Of a DNA stretch of 6,830 nt, positions 1-5,891 are shown in pieces. Made by a program: the position numbers and the translations under genes. The notes under the pieces are model-generated. The model had not been told where the DNA came from and ran no database searches. It saw nothing but the letters and a program-made list of their open reading frames with translations. The first letter of the stretch is position 1, and every line of letters starts with the position of its first letter. Where the stretch lies: positions 1 through 6,830 of the forward strand of contig JAAYJP010000264.1 in the NCBI GenBank assembly GCA_012522875.1. Reading direction: 5' to 3'. This stretch comes from Clostridiales bacterium. GTDB lineage: Bacteria > Bacillota > Clostridia > Christensenellales > Aristaeellaceae.

Positions 1-412
1 CTAGTTCACAAGGGAAATTCTGCCATTCTATTATTTCCTGAGTTTGCGTCCGGCAATCGCACTGCTGCGCCAAGCAGCGCAGGCAAACCCGCCGCGCATC
101 TTTTTCTGCTGAAAAGGGGAACAAAACAGCGAATGTATTCTCATCCCGCAAATCATGATACGGTTTTTTTGCGATCCGGCTCCCCTTCTACAAAGCAGGC
201 TTTCAGGGAACTGCGGGATATCCTCCTGGAAAGCAGGAATTATGGATCTTAGGTATCTGCACTCGGGAGGAAATGCGCAGGCCCGGTCTGCCTGAGGAAA
301 AGGGCTGTCTGCGGCCTTGTGGTGCCGCCTGACTGTGCGCATATCAGTTGGCTGGGGGATTGAGGACAGATAAATGATCAGCCCATAAGGCGCAGCAGGT
401 GCGCGCCACGCT
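1..412. other. Left flank without a recognisable gene
   Basis: I see no supportable gene here. The only notable open frame (31-342, - strand, 103 residues) is rich in Arg, Pro, Ser and Cys, lacks a clear ribosome binding site and matches no family I know. Small hairpins are visible: CTGCGC/GCGCAG (65-70 with 77-82), TCCTG/CAGGA (224-228 with 234-238), and GCGCA/TGCGC (390-394 with 400-404). The last lies just past the stop codon of the leftward permease gene, but on that strand it is followed only by CTTATGG. It is therefore at best a weak terminator. A T7 run at 164-170 has no good stem before it. The octamer AAAGCAGG occurs twice, at 192-199 and 230-237. Confidence 0.6.
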
Positions 413-1783
413 TCACTTCTTCCCCGAAACGGGGTCTGCGCGCCGATGGAACATTGTGCCTGCCAGCATTATCACAGAGAAGACAACCAGGTAGTACACC
501 ACTGCCATACCGTGCCCAATGATGGCTGCCGCCACCATAAACAGGCATGACAGGATGGCCAGGATGGGCATCACCACCCGCTTGAACACGGGCAGGTCCC
601 GCTCTTTTTTGACCATCCGCAGGAAAACAGGGATGTACGCGCCGTAGAGTGTAATGATGGGCAGTTCGGAAGAATCAAAACTGAACGCCCCAAACCACTT
701 CACGCCATCCAGGTTCGCGCCGAAGAAATAGGCAAGCCATAGCATGCAGAACATCAGGCCGATGATGGCGGAGTTGCCCGGCATATTGGTCTTCCCATCC
801 AGGGAGACAAATACCTCCGGTTTGGGGCCCTGGTTTCTGGCTGCCAGGGCGTATATGCCTCGGATGGAGCCTATCATCAGCCCATTGAGTGTGCCCAGGC
901 AGGAGATGATCACAAAGACAAACAGCAGCGTTCCCGCCACACTGCCAAATACCTGGGAGAAGGCCAGCCGTGCGCTTTGCTCACCGCTTTGCATCAGCAC
1001 ATCGGAAGGAACGACGCTGGCAAGGCCGATATAATACAGGATATAGACCGCCACCACAATCAGGCTGCCTATCACCAGGGCGCGGGGCAGGTTTTTCTTG
1101 GCATCACGCAGTTCGGCGTTGATGGACGTGGCAATAATCCACCCCTCATAAGCGAAGGCAACCGCGACTACGGAGGTAAACAGGCCCGTCGACCCTTCCG
1201 TAACCGTTTGCGCCGCGGCAGCAAAGTTCTGCATCAATGTGCCTTTGGCAAGCCCCACAATAGTGCCGACAACAGCCATCGCGGCCAGGGGGATCAGCTT
1301 GATCACGGTGGTGGAAACCTGGACCTTGCCGCCGATTCTGGGAGAGAGGGCATTGACAGCGTAACTGGCTATCAGGTAGAAGGCCGCGATTGTCATGCAG
1401 GCCCCGCCTGTGATATCCCAGCCAAGCAGCACACAGGTATAGCGCGCAGACACCCATGCCAGCACCGCTGTGATGCTGGGCTGGTAGATGAAGGTCATGA
1501 ACCATCCCATGTAGTAGCCATACCGGGGGCCTACCATCACCTCCGAATAATCCACCACGCCGTTCACTTTTTCATAGCGGGAAGCCAGGATTGAGAAGCT
1601 GTAGGCACAGATGATCATCACAACGCCAACAATGGCCCAGGCCAGGATGCCGGTGCTCACGTTGCCGCCGGTGGCCTTCAGGACGGTTTCAGCCTTGAAG
1701 AAAACCCCACTGCCAATGACAATGCCGATCACCATGGCGATGGCCATCGGCAGGCCATATCGCTTCTGCAATTGATCTTTCAT
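413..1783 (-). CDS. APC-superfamily amino acid permease
   Basis: This encodes a 456-residue integral membrane transporter expected to move an amino acid across the cytoplasmic membrane by proton symport or exchange. Roughly twelve hydrophobic segments can be counted by eye. Family marks are the helix-1 unwinding motif GSG at residues 24-26 (within GIVIGSGVFFK), IYQPS at about 99-103, KLIPL at 162-166, and the FAYEGW (210-215) plus NAELRDAKKNLPRAL (222-236) pair. That pair resembles the helix-6 and following-loop signature of the LAT/SteT-like branch. The substrate cannot be read from the sequence. I chose the ATG at 1781-1783, giving MKDQLQKRYG and then helix 1. The frame stays open to a TTG at 1870, but that would add 29 mostly basic residues and contain the promoter -10 box. 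The ribosome binding site is poor (GGACAGGG directly before ATG). It stands alone on this strand, diverging from the gene at 1978. Confidence 0.88.
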   Translation of the reverse strand: MKDQLQKRYGLPMAIAMVIGIVIGSGVFFKAETVLKATGGNVSTGILAWAIVGVVMIICAYSFSILASRYEKVNGVVDYSEVMVGPRYGYYMGWFMTFIYQPSITAVLAWVSARYTCVLLGWDITGGACMTIAAFYLIASYAVNALSPRIGGKVQVSTTVIKLIPLAAMAVVGTIVGLAKGTLMQNFAAAAQTVTEGSTGLFTSVVAVAFAYEGWIIATSINAELRDAKKNLPRALVIGSLIVVAVYILYYIGLASVVPSDVLMQSGEQSARLAFSQVFGSVAGTLLFVFVIISCLGTLNGLMIGSIRGIYALAARNQGPKPEVFVSLDGKTNMPGNSAIIGLMFCMLWLAYFFGANLDGVKWFGAFSFDSSELPIITLYGAYIPVFLRMVKKERDLPVFKRVVMPILAILSCLFMVAAAIIGHGMAVVYYLVVFSVIMLAGTMFHRRADPVSGKK

Positions 1784-1841
1784 CCCTGTCCGCCGCCGTG
1801 CGCGTGCCCCGGCGGCTCCCCCCTTTTTGTATATTTTGTTT

Positions 1842-1870
1842 ATTATATCGCCACAGCCATCTTCATACAA
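1842..1870 (-). promoter_or_regulatory. Probable promoter of the permease gene
   Basis: Read on the - strand, a perfect -10 box TATAAT lies at 1847-1842. A weak -35 box TTGTAT (three of six consensus bases) lies at 1870-1865, with a 17-nt spacer. Transcription would begin near 1835, leaving a leader of about 50 nt before the ATG at 1783. The -10 box falling just upstream of that ATG is the main argument against the longer TTG-started reading of the permease. Confidence 0.5.
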
Positions 1871-1900
1871 GGGACAGCGCCTGCAAGGATCGCCGCTTGG

Positions 1901-1929
1901 TTTACAGTTTTCTGGATCTGGTTTATGAT
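1901..1929 (+). promoter_or_regulatory. Probable promoter of the small membrane protein gene
   Basis: TTTACA (1901-1906) and TATGAT (1924-1929) each match the sigma-A consensus in five of six positions and are separated by exactly 17 nt. Transcription would begin near 1936, giving a leader of about 42 nt to the ATG at 1978. It lies back to back with the leftward permease promoter, with about 30 nt between the two -35 boxes. A shared regulator is possible, but no clear operator is visible. Confidence 0.62.
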
Positions 1930-1977
1930 AAGCATGTACAGTGAATCATAGCGCAACTATTTGAACAGGAGGTCCAT

Positions 1978-2559
1978 ATGAAACGGGAATCGCCGCACTT
2001 GGCCCGCGTGAAGGGCAGGCGCCTGCCGGACAGGAACGCCTGTTGGCTGGCAGCCTTTGCCGCTACGGCTGTTCTGGCGCTGGTCCTGGCCATCATTGTC
2101 AAGCCCTGGCTGCTCAAAGTGCTGTTTGTGCTGGTCATGATCGGCGCGGTCCTTTACTGCTGGCTCATGATCCAGGACAGGCGAAACTTGCCAAAGCCTG
2201 CGCCCGAGTCTCTGCCCCGACGGCCCAAAGAAGACCCCGGGACCGGAGCATCTCCGGAGACGGAGGAACCGGAACCTGACGGAGAGCCTGGCAGCGTGGA
2301 TGGGCAGGAGGTTTCCGGCGAACTTGCCGTGGAGGCATCAAGCGGGCTTTCCCTTGAATCCGCCCTGGAAGGCCCGCAGGCTGATGAACAGTCAGAGCCC
2401 CCGGTGCTTGTTTCCGATAAGGGAGACAAATACCACAGGAACCGCAAATGCCAAGGGCTGCGTTTTGCCAATTCCCTGGAAGAAATGCCGGAGGCAGAAG
2501 CGGAGGCACTGGGCAGGAAGCCATGCGGCATCTGCTGGCCAAAGGGAAAAGAAGACTGA
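1978..2559 (+). CDS. Unrecognised two-helix membrane protein with C-terminal His/Cys cluster
   Basis: I do not recognise the full protein (193 residues). It has a basic N-terminus (1-20), two hydrophobic segments at about 22-41 and 45-65, and then an acidic linker rich in Pro, Glu, Gly and Ser (about 72-146). It ends in a compact C-terminal motif: GDKYHRNRKC at 149-158 and GRKPCGICWP at 179-188. The order Y-H-x4-C ... P-C-x2-C-x-P, with H153, C158, C183 and C186, resembles the small Ada-like metal-binding tail found at the C-terminus of some secreted nucleases and other Gram-positive surface proteins. Zinc binding is an inference. The Arg-rich N-terminus and the short loop between helices suggest a hairpin with both ends in the cytoplasm. 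The ATG is well placed behind AGGAGG (1967-1972, 5-nt spacing) and a good promoter. No partner gene is adjacent, and the function is unknown. Confidence 0.82.
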   Translation: MKRESPHLARVKGRRLPDRNACWLAAFAATAVLALVLAIIVKPWLLKVLFVLVMIGAVLYCWLMIQDRRNLPKPAPESLPRRPKEDPGTGASPETEEPEPDGEPGSVDGQEVSGELAVEASSGLSLESALEGPQADEQSEPPVLVSDKGDKYHRNRKCQGLRFANSLEEMPEAEAEALGRKPCGICWPKGKED

Positions 2560-2801
2560 GAATTACTGGGTTTTTGCCCTGTTGGCCGCCTTGGCTTTGC
2601 ACTGGGGTGCTATGGGCGGGCTTTGCCATGTGCCCTGGCCGGTTCCGCGCCTGTATCCTGCTTCTATTTTTATTGCCTGAAGACGCCTTTCATAAAGCCT
2701 TCCGCGAAACGGACGCAAAAAGCGATGACGCCGCGCCAGTTTATGGCAGATATCAAAGTGTTTGGGTTTTCCCCTGAGACAGACTTCAAAATACAAGTGT
2801 C

Positions 2802-2835
2802 TGATTCGGTTTTCCTGATTGGGATTTTGATTCGG
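2802..2835 (+). repeat. Three short tandem repeats TGATTSGG
   Basis: TGATTCGG (2802-2809), TGATTGGG (2816-2823) and TGATTCGG (2828-2835) recur at intervals of 14 and 12 nt, each followed by a short T-rich spacer. The spacing is a little over one DNA turn, which would fit a protein binding cooperatively. It could equally be RNA or chance. The middle copy overlaps the left arm of the hairpin at 2819-2851. Confidence 0.45.
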
Positions 2836-2851
2836 CTTCGCTTTATCCCAA
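2819..2851 (+). other. Hairpin upstream of the terminator-like structure
   Basis: TTGGGAT (2819-2825) is perfectly complementary to ATCCCAA (2845-2851), with a 19-nt loop. No T-run follows, so it is not a terminator by itself. Together with the structure at 2874-2958, it suggests a transcribed, folded RNA of roughly 140 nt or more. Confidence 0.35.
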
Positions 2852-2873
2852 ACGCAGAAACCTTTGCCAGCGG

Positions 2874-2958
2874 GTTGGCTCCCGGGTACTCAGTGCCCCT
2901 GAATACAGGGCAGGAATCCCCGGAATCAGCTGTTCTTTCCCTTGAGCCAACTTTTTTT
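2874..2958 (+). terminator. Nested stem structure followed by T7, probable intrinsic terminator
   Basis: GTTGGCTC (2874-2881) pairs perfectly with GAGCCAAC (2944-2951), and TTTTTTT follows at once (2952-2958). Inside this 8-bp stem, CCGGG (2882-2886) can stack directly on it by pairing with CCCGG (2919-2923), and CCCTG (2897-2901) pairs with CAGGG (2906-2910) around an AATA tetraloop. About 20 unpaired nt remain on the 3' side (2924-2943). The 62-nt interior is much longer than in a plain terminator hairpin, so this may be the 3' domain of a structured RNA. It would end transcription coming from 1978-2559 before the fatty acid operon promoter at 3117. Confidence 0.5.
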
Positions 2959-2964
2959 CTCTTC

Positions 2965-3017
2965 GTGAATATGTTTCACATCATCCATGATATCGGGGCC
3001 CCGTTGACGTGATCATG
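2965..3017. repeat. Cluster of short palindromes upstream of the operon promoter
   Basis: GTGAA (2965-2969) and TTCAC (2975-2979) form an inverted repeat with a 5-nt centre. CATGAT (2986-2991) and ATCATG (3012-3017) form a second. CGGGGCCCCG (2994-3003) is a perfect 10-bp palindrome inside the second. They lie more than 100 nt upstream of the -35 box at 3117, so a direct role at that promoter is uncertain. Confidence 0.3.
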
Positions 3018-3116
3018 CCTTTCCCTCCCGTGCAAAGGCCGAACGGCATTTGATTCTGCCATCACCCGGGCGAAATTCCCCCAAAAGGCATTCATAAGCC
3101 CGATAAGCCAACCTGC

Positions 3117-3145
3117 TTGACAGGGGGAGCATCCCGTGTTATCTT
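3117..3145 (+). promoter_or_regulatory. Promoter of the fatty acid synthesis operon
   Basis: A perfect -35 box TTGACA (3117-3122) and a -10 box TATCTT (3140-3145, four of six consensus bases) are separated by 17 nt. The expected start of transcription, near 3152, lies inside the palindrome at 3149-3165. The leader to the fabT ATG at 3185 is then only about 33 nt. No other promoter is evident within the cluster, so this one probably drives all the fab genes in the window. Confidence 0.75.
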
Positions 3146-3148
3146 TCC

Positions 3149-3165
3149 ATTCGTTAGTCTAACTA
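3149..3165. promoter_or_regulatory. Putative FabT operator
   Basis: TTCGTTAGTCTAACTAA is a near-perfect palindrome. The core GTTAG-T-CTAAC is exact, and the outer TT/AA pairs match as well, leaving only the C/T pair at 3151/3163 unmatched. It spans the predicted transcription start, just downstream of the -10 box. That is where a MarR-type repressor would block initiation. A second, overlapping inverted repeat AACT-A-AGTT (3160-3168) extends it to the right. FabT proteins bind AT-rich palindromes at fab promoters, so assigning this site to the first gene of the operon is a reasonable inference, not a proof. Confidence 0.6.
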
Positions 3166-3184
3166 AGTTTCGGAAAGGGATGGC

Positions 3185-3682
3185 ATGGACGCATTCTCGA
3201 TGGCGCTTAACGACCTTTTGGTCAACACCTTTAACAGCATCCTGCGCCTGGAGGAGGACTCCCTCAGGCGCCTGAGCGATGGGAAGCTCAGCATCAGTGA
3301 GATGCACTTCCTGGAGGCCGTGGCAAAGGGCGGCCGCGGGGGACGCAGCATCACGGACATTGCGCGGGAGCTTTCCATCACCCTGCCCTCGGTGACCGCT
3401 GCGGTCAACAAACTGGGAAAAAAGGGATATCTTATCAAGGCCCGTGACGAGGCAGACAAGCGCGTGGTGAATGTCAGCCTGTCCCATGAGGGGCGGCGGG
3501 CGGAGGCTGCCCACCGGTTTTTCCATCGGCAGATGGTGCACGGCGTGTCAGACGGCCTTGGGGAAGGGCAGCGGGACGCCCTGCTGAAAGGGTTGGAAAA
3601 CCTGCATGCTTTTTTCCGCAACCAGGAGCAAGCGCTTGAGTTAAGGCTGCCCCAGTTCGAGCGGGAAGGACAGGAAATTTGA
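3185..3682 (+). CDS. fabT: MarR-family repressor of fatty acid synthesis, FabT-like
   Basis: This is a 165-residue DNA-binding protein of normal MarR length, expected to act as a dimer. An N-terminal dimerisation helix is followed by a winged helix-turn-helix at about 54-98: RSITDIARELSI, then TLPSVTAAVNKLGKKGYL as the recognition region, and the wing with DEADKR (88-93), the usual acidic/basic MarR wing motif. C-terminal helices (about 104-150) complete the dimer. Being first in the fab cluster points to FabT, which represses the pathway when bound to long-chain acyl-ACP. By position alone, autoregulation through the palindrome at 3149-3165 is likely. The ATG at 3185 sits behind GGAAAGGG (3172-3179). 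An ATG at 3180 is out of frame. The stop overlaps the start of fabH by 4 nt. FabT rather than another MarR type is inferred mainly from context. Confidence 0.85.
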   Translation: MDAFSMALNDLLVNTFNSILRLEEDSLRRLSDGKLSISEMHFLEAVAKGGRGGRSITDIARELSITLPSVTAAVNKLGKKGYLIKARDEADKRVVNVSLSHEGRRAEAAHRFFHRQMVHGVSDGLGEGQRDALLKGLENLHAFFRNQEQALELRLPQFEREGQEI

Positions 3683-4704
3683 ACATACTGGGCATTGGCA
3701 GCACGCTGCCGGAACAGACAGTGACCAACCGCCAGCTGGAGGAGATCCTGGAGACCTCCGATGCGTGGATCAGAAGCCGCACGGGCATCGCCCAGCGCCG
3801 GGTGATGAAAGGCAGCGAGCTCACCAATCTGGCCCTGTCAGCCGCCCAAAAGGCGCTCCTGGACGCGGGCCTGAACGGCGCTGACCTTGACATGATCCTG
3901 GTGGCCACCACCATGGGGGACTATGTGTTTCCCTCCCTCTCCTGCCTGATGCAGGAGGGGATCGGCGCCCTGTGCCCCGCCATGGACCTGCATGCTGCCT
4001 GCGCCGGTTTCATCTACGCGCTGGAGACGGCCGACAGCTTCATCAAGGCGGGCAAAGCCAAACACATCCTGGTCGTGGGGGCGGAGGCCATTACCCGGCT
4101 TGCCAACTGGAATGACCGGACCACCTGTGTGCTGTTTGGGGATGGCGCCGGAGCCGTGGTGGTAGGGGCGGGGGAGGGCTTGCTTGCCACCCGCCTGACC
4201 GCCCGGACGGACAAAGACGTGCTTTATATGCTGGCGGAACCGGGTAACAGCCCCTTCACCAACCAGCCTGATGAAGCGCCTGCCGGGGTGAAGATGCAGG
4301 GGCAGGAGGTGTTCCGCTTCGCAGTGACCCAGTCCATAGAGGATTTGACATGGGTGGCTGATATAGCCGGGAAGGCCTTGCAGGAGATGGACTGGGTGCT
4401 TCTCCACCAGGCCAATCGGCGCATTATTGACGCTGTGCGCCAAAGGCTGAAGCTGGATCCAGCCAGAGTGCCCGGCAACATCCACCGAACCGGCAATACC
4501 TCTGCGGCCAGCATCCCCCTGCTTCTGGATGAGCTGTACCGCGCCGGGCTGCTTGAGCCCGGGCAGCTTATCGCCATGAGTGCCTTTGGCGCCGGGCTGG
4601 TGAGCGGCGCCTGCGTCCTGCGCTGGGGCAAGGAGCCCCCGGACAAACTGACACCGGCGGAGGACCTGTTTTCCCTGCCTGTCAATATAACGCCTGAAAC
4701 ATAA
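3679..4704 (+). CDS. fabH: Beta-ketoacyl-ACP synthase III
   Basis: This enzyme starts fatty acid chains by condensing an acyl-CoA (acetyl or branched) with malonyl-ACP in the cytoplasm. The thiolase-fold catalytic triad is complete: Cys108 (in HAACAGF), His243 (in HQANRRIID) and Asn273 (in GNTSAASIP). Other family marks are SDAWIRSRTGI (27-37) and FGDGAGAVV (153-161). The start is TTG at 3679-3681, overlapping the fabT stop. It gives MNILGIGSTLPEQ, the normal beginning of FabH, and sits behind GGAAGGA (3664-3670), with no better start upstream. At 341 residues it is slightly long: after the usual ending (ACVLRWG) there is a tail of about 24 residues, PPDKLTPAEDLFSLPVNITPET and the bases before it, with no known role. 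The weak start codon probably tempers translation. Confidence 0.95.
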   Translation: MNILGIGSTLPEQTVTNRQLEEILETSDAWIRSRTGIAQRRVMKGSELTNLALSAAQKALLDAGLNGADLDMILVATTMGDYVFPSLSCLMQEGIGALCPAMDLHAACAGFIYALETADSFIKAGKAKHILVVGAEAITRLANWNDRTTCVLFGDGAGAVVVGAGEGLLATRLTARTDKDVLYMLAEPGNSPFTNQPDEAPAGVKMQGQEVFRFAVTQSIEDLTWVADIAGKALQEMDWVLLHQANRRIIDAVRQRLKLDPARVPGNIHRTGNTSAASIPLLLDELYRAGLLEPGQLIAMSAFGAGLVSGACVLRWGKEPPDKLTPAEDLFSLPVNITPET

Positions 4705-4709
4705 GGAGG
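4703..4709 (+). promoter_or_regulatory. Strong ribosome binding site of acpP
   Basis: AAGGAGG overlaps the fabH stop codon (TAA at 4702-4704) and stands 10 nt before the acpP ATG at 4720. It is the closest match to the Shine-Dalgarno consensus among the fab genes here, and serves the only gene in the cluster that does not overlap its upstream neighbour. Confidence 0.75.
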
Positions 4710-4719
4710 ATACTTCAAA

Positions 4720-4947
4720 ATGGACGATATCATGCGCAAAGTGGCCCTGGCCCTGGCGGCGCGAACCAGCGGTGATCCTGACGGCATCACTGCTGAAACC
4801 CGCTTCAATGAGCTGGCGCTGGACTCCCTGGATGTGGCGGAACTCGTCATGGATCTGGAGGATGACTTCAACATCACCATTGATATTTCCCGGATTGACG
4901 GCTCTGTGGGCGACCTGGTCCGGATAATCCGGGAGGCTGCCGAATGA
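4720..4947 (+). CDS. acpP: Acyl carrier protein
   Basis: This small acidic protein of 75 residues carries growing acyl chains between the fatty acid synthesis enzymes on a 4'-phosphopantetheine arm. The attachment site is Ser36 in the conserved LDSLDVAELVMDLED stretch (residues 34-48), and the rest forms the usual four-helix bundle. Its length is typical. The phosphopantetheinyl transferase needed to activate it is not in this window. It lies between fabH and fabK, 15 nt after the fabH stop with its own strong ribosome binding site. Its TGA stop overlaps the fabK ATG (ATGA, 4944-4947). Confidence 0.96.
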   Translation: MDDIMRKVALALAARTSGDPDGITAETRFNELALDSLDVAELVMDLEDDFNITIDISRIDGSVGDLVRIIREAAE

Positions 4948-5891
4948 TACAGACCCGGGTATCCCGGCTGTTCGGGCTTAAGTACCCCATTTTCCAGGGG
5001 GGCATGGCCTGGGTGGCGGATGCCCAGCTGGCGTCGGCTGTCTCCAACAGCGGGGGCCTGGGGATTATTTCTGCCATGAATCTGGAGGCGGGCTACCTCA
5101 GGGAGCAGATCAGGCTCTGCCGGGAGATGACAGAGCATCCCTTTGGCGTCAACATCATGCTCATGAGCCCCCACGCGGGGGAATGCGCCCAGGTGGCGGG
5201 GGAGGAGAAGGTACCTGTGGTGACCACGGGCGCCGGGCTGCCCGGGAAATATATCCCCCAGTGGCTTGAGGCAGGCGTCAAGGTGGTGCCGGTGGTGCCC
5301 TCGGTGGCCATCGCCCGCCGTGTGGCCCGTGAAGGGGCCTGCGCTGTCATCGCGGAGGGCTGTGAAGCCGGAGGCCACATCGGGGAGCTCACCACGATGA
5401 CGCTGGTGCCCCAGGTGGCGGATGCGGTGGATATCCCGGTGATTGCCGCCGGAGGCATCGCCGATGGGCGCGGCGTGGCGGCGGCCCTGATGCTGGGAGC
5501 CCAGGGCGTTCAGTGCGGCACCCGCTTCCTGGCTGCCGAAGAATGCACCATCCCCCAGTGTTTTAAGGACAAGGTGACATCCGCCCGGGATATTGACACC
5601 ATGGTGACTGGCCGCCGCCTGGGCCATCCGGTCAGGGCGCTGAAAAACAGCTACATGATGGAGTTCGCCCGGAAAGAGGCCGATGTCAATACCTCCAGGG
5701 AGGAACTGGAGGCCTTTGGCACCGGCGCCCTCTGGCGTGCCGCCCGCCAGGGCGATATGACCACCGGCTGCATCATGGCGGGCCAGGCCGCGGCGATGGT
5801 TAAGGAAACCCTGCCGGCCAGGGACATCATCAGAAGCATGTTTGAGGAAGCGGAAAGGCTGCTGGAGGGAGCGGGGCAGTGGCGCGTTTAG
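4944..5891 (+). CDS. fabK: Enoyl-ACP reductase II, FMN-dependent
   Basis: This 315-residue TIM-barrel flavoprotein carries out the last reduction of each elongation cycle, trans-2-enoyl-ACP to acyl-ACP, using NAD(P)H and FMN. It belongs to the nitronate monooxygenase/FabK fold. Evidence includes the N-terminal PIFQGGMAWVAD (15-26), GGLGIISA (37-44) and GVNIML (68-73), then EGCEAGGHIGEL (138-149) with the likely catalytic His145. IAAGGIADGRG (167-177) and GAQGVQCGTRFL (185-196) form the flavin phosphate site. Related nitronate monooxygenases share the fold, but the place between acpP and fabD settles the role. FabK-type reductases are known to be insensitive to triclosan, unlike FabI; no fabI is seen here. 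The start ATG overlaps the acpP stop, behind GGGAGG (4931-4936). The 3' end overlaps fabD by 13 nt. Confidence 0.95.
   Translation: MIQTRVSRLFGLKYPIFQGGMAWVADAQLASAVSNSGGLGIISAMNLEAGYLREQIRLCREMTEHPFGVNIMLMSPHAGECAQVAGEEKVPVVTTGAGLPGKYIPQWLEAGVKVVPVVPSVAIARRVAREGACAVIAEGCEAGGHIGELTTMTLVPQVADAVDIPVIAAGGIADGRGVAAALMLGAQGVQCGTRFLAAEECTIPQCFKDKVTSARDIDTMVTGRRLGHPVRALKNSYMMEFARKEADVNTSREELEAFGTGALWRAARQGDMTTGCIMAGQAAAMVKETLPARDIIRSMFEEAERLLEGAGQWRV

Larger units (their letters stand above)
2560..3116 (+). other. Long gene-free stretch with RNA-like structure
   Basis: No coding gene is supported between the stop at 2559 and the operon promoter. Open frames crossing it (for example 2623-3012 +) lack ribosome binding sites and family-like sequence. 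Parts of it, especially about 2660-2860, are visibly richer in A and T than the flanking genes. The stretch holds tandem TGATTSGG repeats (2802-2835), a TTGGGAT/ATCCCAA hairpin (2819-2851), a nested structure ending in T7 (2874-2958), and several palindromes (2965-3017). I found no convincing promoter for a separate small RNA. The elements could instead belong to the long 3' untranslated region of the 1978-2559 gene. Confidence 0.6.

Noticed and set aside
161..170. T7 run as a possible terminator in the left flank
   Set aside because: Only a three-base stem (CCG/CGG) can form before it, too weak for an intrinsic terminator.
31..342. Open frame of 103 residues on the - strand
   Set aside because: Its composition is rich in Arg, Cys, Pro and Ser, with no hydrophobic core pattern, no family resemblance and no ribosome binding site. 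It is most likely chance.
977..1594. Open frame on the + strand inside the permease gene
   Set aside because: It is the antisense of well-conserved permease helices, and its product is rich in His, Gly and Gln with no family likeness.
1784..1870. 29-residue N-terminal extension of the permease from a TTG start
   Set aside because: It would be basic and low-complexity, lies across a perfect TATAAT box and has no ribosome binding site. The ATG at 1783 gives the usual short N-terminus before helix 1.
2874..2958. T-box leader or known riboswitch
   Set aside because: No T-box consensus (AGGGTGG-like), specifier loop or familiar ligand core is visible. The structure also ends before the fab promoter at 3117, so it cannot attenuate transcripts from that promoter.
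2994..3003. Perfect palindrome CGGGGCCCCG as an operator
   Set aside because: It lies over 100 nt from the promoter, and a GC palindrome of this length can arise by chance in such DNA. It is kept only as part of a low-confidence repeat entry.
2623..3012. Open frame of 129 residues on the + strand in the gene-free stretch
   Set aside because: It has no ribosome binding site and no recognisable motif, and it runs through the stem structure and T7 run at 2874-2958.
4224..5627. Long antisense frame of 467 residues opposite fabH, acpP and fabK
   Set aside because: It is rich in His, Gly, Arg and Ser with no domain, as expected for the mirror of GC-rich coding DNA. The + strand genes are unambiguous.
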